NCBI RefSeq assembly: GCF_041053055.1
Contig: NZ_CP163443.1
Coordinates: 9,345,001 to 9,409,000, forward strand
Source of the DNA: Streptomyces sp. R41
GTDB taxonomy: Bacteria > Actinomycetota > Actinomycetes > Streptomycetales > Streptomycetaceae
Length of the DNA stretch: 64,000 nucleotides
Direction: 5' to 3'
Shown here: positions 60,350 to 64,000 of the stretch, piece by piece
Layout of the letters: every line of letters begins with the position of its first letter
Numbering within the stretch: position 1 is the stretch's first letter
Program-made: the position numbers and the translations under genes
The notes under the pieces: generated by a model
The model's input: only the letters and a program-made list of their open reading frames with translations
Database searches by the model: none
Told to the model about the DNA's origin: nothing

Positions 60350-61162
60350 ATGGAGCGTCCCGCCTGGGCCCCCCGGAACATTGACATCTCGGTGCCGAGC
60401 GTGTCCCGTATGTATGACTACTACCTGGGCGGTTCGCACAACTTCGAGGTCGACCGGGAAGCGGCACGCAAGGCGATGGAGTTCATGCCGGGACTTCCCA
60501 AGATCATGCAGGCGAACCGGGCGTTCATGCGCCGCGCCGTGCGCTTCGCGGCCGACGAGGGCATCTCCCAGTTCCTGGACATCGGTTCAGGCATCCCGAC
60601 CTTCGGAAATGTCCACGAGGTCGCCCAGGCGGCCAGACCCGGCGCGCACGTCGTGTACGTCGACCACGACCCGGTGGCCGTCGCGCACAGTCAGGCCGTC
60701 CTGCGGGGCAACGAGGGCGCGGACGTCGTGGCCGCCGATCTCCTCAAGCCCCAGGAGATCCTGGCAAGCCCTCAGGTTCAGCATCTGATCGACCTGAACC
60801 GGCCGATCGCCCTCCTTCTCGTTGCCATACTTCACTTCGTGGAGGACGCGGACGACCCGTACGCAGCGGTGGCGGAACTGCGCGACGCGCTCGCGCCGGG
60901 CAGCCTGCTCGTCGTCACGCATGCCTCCTATGAGGGAATTCCGCTCCCTCCGGAGCGGGCCGAGGGCGCGGTGGACGTCTACAAGAACATCCGCAACCCG
61001 CTGATCATGCGCTCGCGCGAGGACATCGCGCGGTTCTTCGAGGGGTACGACATGGTGGAACCCGGACTGGTGCCGATGCCGAACTGGCGGCCCGACACGG
61101 CACTCGAGGACGAGGATCCTTATTCCTTCTCCGGGTTCGCCGGCGTGGGGCGCACGGCGTGA
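60350..61162 (+). CDS. SAM-dependent methyltransferase, Methyltransf_19 (DUF574) family
   Basis: The 270-residue protein opens with the family-specific VSRMYDYYLGGSHNFEVDRE and has the SAM-binding motif QFLDIGSGIPTFGNVHEVAQ near residue 85, an acidic strand-end HVVYVDHDPVAV, and PIALLLVAILHFVEDADDPY. These typify Methyltransf_19, greatly expanded in Streptomyces and with unknown substrates. GGAGAG precedes the ATG. Its stop overlaps the GTG start of the GGDEF-EAL gene by 4 bp, so the pair is translationally coupled. Confidence 0.92.
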   Translation: MERPAWAPRNIDISVPSVSRMYDYYLGGSHNFEVDREAARKAMEFMPGLPKIMQANRAFMRRAVRFAADEGISQFLDIGSGIPTFGNVHEVAQAARPGAHVVYVDHDPVAVAHSQAVLRGNEGADVVAADLLKPQEILASPQVQHLIDLNRPIALLLVAILHFVEDADDPYAAVAELRDALAPGSLLVVTHASYEGIPLPPERAEGAVDVYKNIRNPLIMRSREDIARFFEGYDMVEPGLVPMPNWRPDTALEDEDPYSFSGFAGVGRTA

Positions 61163-63294
61163 CCGCCGAGCCGGACGGGCCGGAGGACAGACTGCGCCGG
61201 TTCGCGACGATCTGGAGCCGGGCCGTCTTCCCGGTCACCTCGACGTCGCTGACCCGACCCGAGTTCGAGCAACAACTGGTGCCGCTCGCCCGGCGGTTGA
61301 GCGACGCGCTGCGGGCCAGGACCTTCGACGCGTCCGAGGGCCAGGCGGTCGGCGCCGCACTCGTCGCCGCGCATTGCACCGACCCGGAGGCGCTGAGCCG
61401 CGCCCTCGACTGCGTGGACGCGTATCTGGTGCTCTACTGCGGTGAGGACGGGCCCCAGGAGGCGCTGCGGACCCGGTCGGCACGGCTGCAGCACGCCATG
61501 GCCGCCGGATTCGCGCAGGCGCTGCGCGAGCGGACGCTCGCCGAGCAAGAGGCCATCTCCCAGGCGGCGTTGAACGCGCGCAGCGCGGTGGCCGAGGCGC
61601 TGCACGCCAGCGAGGCCCGCTTCCGCGCGGTGTTCGAGGGCGCGGCCATAGGGATCGGCATCGCCGACCTCGAAGGCAACATACTGCAGGTCAACGGGGC
61701 CCTGCTGCGCATGTTCGGCGGCTCCGAGCAGTCGATGCGCGGCCGCAGGGTCCCCGAGTGGACGCACCCCGAGGACGCTCCCCAAGTGTGGCGCCTGTAT
61801 GAGGAGTTGGTACGCGGCGAGCGCGAGCACTACCACGTCGAAAAAGCCTTCTACCGTCCCGACGGCACCGCCCTGTGGACCAATCTGACGGTCTCGCTCC
61901 TGCGGGACGCGGATGGCGAACCCCAGTACCAGCTGGCGCTGATGGAGGACACCACCGAGCGGCGGCTGCTCAATCTGCGGCTGCGCTACGAGGCCACGCA
62001 CGACGCGCTCACCGGACTGCCCAACCGGACCCTGTTCTTCGAGCGCCTGGAGAAGGCGCTGTCCGCGGGTGAGGGCCAGCGCTTCGGCCTGTGCTACCTC
62101 GACCTCGACGGCTTCAAGACCATCAACGACAGCCTCGGGCACGCCGCCGGCGACCGACTGCTCGTCGAGGTCGCCGACCGGCTGCAGTCCTGCGCGACCG
62201 CCCCCGGCGAGATGGTCGCCCGGCTCGGCGGCGACGAGTTCGTGGCGCTCACGACGGGCCCCGACACCGAGCGCGAGGTCGACGCGCTCGCCGACCGGAT
62301 CATGAACGCCCTCGTGACCCCTGTCCGTATCGACGGCCGTGAACTGACGGTCCGCGGCAGCATCGGCATCGTCGAGGGCCCGGCGGGTGAGCGCGGCCCG
62401 GCAGAGGTGCTGCGCAGCGCCGACATCACCATGTACCGGGCCAAGTCCGCGGGCGGCAACCGCTTCGAGCTCGCCGACCCCGAGGCCGACGCTCGCGCCA
62501 TCACCCGGCACGGACTCACCACCGCGCTGCCCGCCGCCCTGGACCGCGGCGAGTTCTTCATCGAGTACCAGCCGCTGGTGCACCTCGGCGACGGCAGCGT
62601 GCGCGGCGCCGAGGCGCTGGTGCGCTGGCTGCACCCGCAGCACGGCGTGCTGGGCCCCGACCGTTTCATCCCGCTCGCCGAGCACACCGGGCTGATCGTT
62701 CCGCTCGGCCGCTGGGTTCTGGAGCAGTCCGTGCGCCAGGCCCGCGCTTGGCAGGAACGACACGCCAACGCGGGCCCGCTGCGGATCAACGTCAATCTGT
62801 CGCCGTGCCAGCTGACCCATCCCGGCCTGGTCCAGGACACGGTCGACATCCTGGAGCGCGAGGGGCTCGACGCCGACGCGCTTTGCCTGGAGGTCACCGA
62901 GTCCGCGCTGATCGGCGCCGACGACGACCTCCTCAAGCCGCTGCGGCGCCTGGCCGAAATGGGCGTGGACATCGCCCTCGACGACTTCGGCACTGGCTAC
63001 TCCAACCTCGCCAACCTGCGCCGACTGCCGGTCAGCATCCTCAAGCTGGACCGATCCTTCACCCAGGGCATGCAGCAGTTCCCCGCGGACCCGGTCGACC
63101 TGAAGATCGTCGAGGGCATCGTCTCCCTCGCCCACAGCCTCGACCTCGCGGTCACCGTCGAGGGCGTGGAAACGGGCGCCCAGGCCGAGCAGTTGCGGAT
63201 ACTGGGCTGCGACACGGCCCAGGGCTGGTACTACGCCCGCCCGGGCCCGCCGGAGCGGCTGCACGAACTGGCGCTGGTGGACGCGACCGGCTGA
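61159..63294 (+). CDS. PAS-GGDEF-EAL cyclic-di-GMP protein
   Basis: The 711-residue soluble protein has a helical N-terminal region (about 1-150), a PAS domain (about 155-275; RAVFEGAAIGIGIADLEGNI), a GGDEF domain (about 280-440) with intact motif RLGGDEF at 355-361, and an EAL domain (about 455-705) with Glu485 in GAEALVRWLHP and DDFGTGYSNLANLRR. Both active-site motifs are intact, so synthesis and breakdown of cyclic di-GMP are possible. In Streptomyces this messenger controls development through BldD. The absence of membrane helices differs from many family members. The overlap with the methyltransferase gene suggests a joint role. Confidence 0.93.
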   Translation: MTAEPDGPEDRLRRFATIWSRAVFPVTSTSLTRPEFEQQLVPLARRLSDALRARTFDASEGQAVGAALVAAHCTDPEALSRALDCVDAYLVLYCGEDGPQEALRTRSARLQHAMAAGFAQALRERTLAEQEAISQAALNARSAVAEALHASEARFRAVFEGAAIGIGIADLEGNILQVNGALLRMFGGSEQSMRGRRVPEWTHPEDAPQVWRLYEELVRGEREHYHVEKAFYRPDGTALWTNLTVSLLRDADGEPQYQLALMEDTTERRLLNLRLRYEATHDALTGLPNRTLFFERLEKALSAGEGQRFGLCYLDLDGFKTINDSLGHAAGDRLLVEVADRLQSCATAPGEMVARLGGDEFVALTTGPDTEREVDALADRIMNALVTPVRIDGRELTVRGSIGIVEGPAGERGPAEVLRSADITMYRAKSAGGNRFELADPEADARAITRHGLTTALPAALDRGEFFIEYQPLVHLGDGSVRGAEALVRWLHPQHGVLGPDRFIPLAEHTGLIVPLGRWVLEQSVRQARAWQERHANAGPLRINVNLSPCQLTHPGLVQDTVDILEREGLDADALCLEVTESALIGADDDLLKPLRRLAEMGVDIALDDFGTGYSNLANLRRLPVSILKLDRSFTQGMQQFPADPVDLKIVEGIVSLAHSLDLAVTVEGVETGAQAEQLRILGCDTAQGWYYARPGPPERLHELALVDATG

Positions 63295-63472
63295 CGACGC
63301 GCGGTACGCGGGCCCGGACGACTGGTACGGGCCCGCGACACCTCGGCAGCAACTGCCACGCACTCCCACGGCGTTGTTGTCGTCGGCCCCCCCTTGAGGC
63401 TCCTGTGAACGGCGGTAGTACTGTGCCGCCTGTTTCACTTCGATACGAACTCCGTAGCCTCCCGGGGAACCC

Positions 63473-64000
63473 GTGCAGACAGCGTGCAGGACCGGCCGGT
63501 GTTTCAGTGCGTGGCGCCGCCCGGCTGCCTTGGCGGCGGCCTCCGCGGCAGCCGTCGGGGTCGGGCTGACGGCCACCCCGGCCTCGGCCCACACCCCCGC
63601 CTGGTCGGTGACCTGTTCGCAGGTGACCGTCGACCTGACGAACTACACGGTCCAGGTCATCAACACGGTCGAGGTGACGGACGACGGCAAGGACCTCGCG
63701 CCGTTGTTCACCTTCCGCGATGAGCTCCACCACACGTACGCCATACCGAGGCACGACAAGCCCGTCTCGATCCACATCGTGGTGACGGCCGGCGACGGCG
63801 GCGACACGTTCGAGGACACCAAGACGTCCCCGGTGTGCGACACGGCTACTCCGTCGGCCACTGCGACCTCGACGACCCCGAGCTCGACGACCCCGGCCTC
63901 GATCGCTCCGGCCACTGCCACGTCCACCGGTACGTCGTCGAGCGCGTCGTCCGCCCCGTCGTCGAACTCCCCGTCGGCGGCCGGCGCGACCCCGACCGAC
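63473..64000 (+). CDS. Secreted Thr/Ser-rich wall protein, 3' end beyond the window
   Basis: GTG 63473 has GGGGA 5 bases upstream; the frame stays open to the window end (176 codons). It has a signal peptide (ALAAASAAAVGVGLTATPAS, cleavage near SAHTP), a beta-rich domain (WSVTCSQVTVDLTNYTVQVI, two cysteines about 75 residues apart) and then a Thr/Ser/Pro/Ala-rich tail (TATSTTPSSTTPASIAPATA). This matches the beginning of streptomycete LAxTG-type sortase substrates, but the C-terminal sorting signal would lie outside the window and cannot be checked. Confidence 0.75.
   Translation, partial: MQTACRTGRCFSAWRRPAALAAASAAAVGVGLTATPASAHTPAWSVTCSQVTVDLTNYTVQVINTVEVTDDGKDLAPLFTFRDELHHTYAIPRHDKPVSIHIVVTAGDGGDTFEDTKTSPVCDTATPSATATSTTPSSTTPASIAPATATSTGTSSSASSAPSSNSPSAAGATPTD

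Overview
The window is a high-GC actinomycete chromosome segment, almost certainly Streptomyces. Supporting signs are very GC-rich third codon positions, GTG starts behind GGAGG-type ribosome binding sites, many 4-bp ATGA/GTGA stop-start overlaps, Tat-type signal peptides with twin arginines, and typical streptomycete families (Methyltransf_19, SpoIIE-type phosphatase, lysX, sortase-linked surface proteins). No rRNA, tRNA or CRISPR array was recognised.

Layout. 1-3.5 kb: a truncated YraQ-type permease, a 58-residue peptide gene of unknown role, a GNAT acetyltransferase and an amidase. 3.8-20.5 kb: an N-glycan utilisation locus. It holds secreted GH29 fucosidase, GH20 hexosaminidase and a second GH29 fucosidase; a LacI regulator with paired operators; a CUT1 oligosaccharide importer without its own ATPase; and a GH5-type beta-mannosidase candidate, a GH85 endo-beta-N-acetylglucosaminidase and a GH38 alpha-mannosidase. 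20.5-24.8 kb: an accessory stretch with 50-bp tandem repeats, a 195-bp MITE-like inverted-repeat element, a DUF1259/P450 pair, and a HEAT-repeat-type gene broken by an internal deletion. 24.8-33.6 kb: a complete L-fucose uptake and oxidative catabolism operon with a FadR-type regulator and a 15-bp operator palindrome. 33.9-49.98 kb: housekeeping and regulatory genes (lipase maturation factor, DUF6777 lipoprotein, PAS-GAF-SpoIIE phosphatase, Fpg/Nei glycosylase, ECF sigma and anti-sigma, CapA-like, amino-acid permease, USP, LysX, polysaccharide deacetylase). 49.98-54.41 kb: a 4.4-kb cassette bounded by 45-bp inverted copies of the 3' end of an IS5-like transposase. It contains a truncated glycosyltransferase copy, a HelR-type RNA-polymerase-protecting ATPase, an intact Rgt-type glycosyltransferase and an upstream 19-bp rifamycin-associated element. 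54.4-59.8 kb: a class F-type sortase and several surface or secreted proteins. 59.8-64 kb: a SAM methyltransferase coupled to a PAS-GGDEF-EAL protein, then a truncated secreted protein.

How it works together. The first locus can strip fucose and GlcNAc, release and import N-glycans, and trim mannose. The second imports the freed L-fucose and converts it via fuconolactone, fuconate and 2-keto-3-deoxy-fuconate. The 50-54 kb cassette reads as a self-contained, inducible rifamycin-resistance island combining drug glycosylation with target protection. All functions are inferred by reading the sequence; no database search was run.
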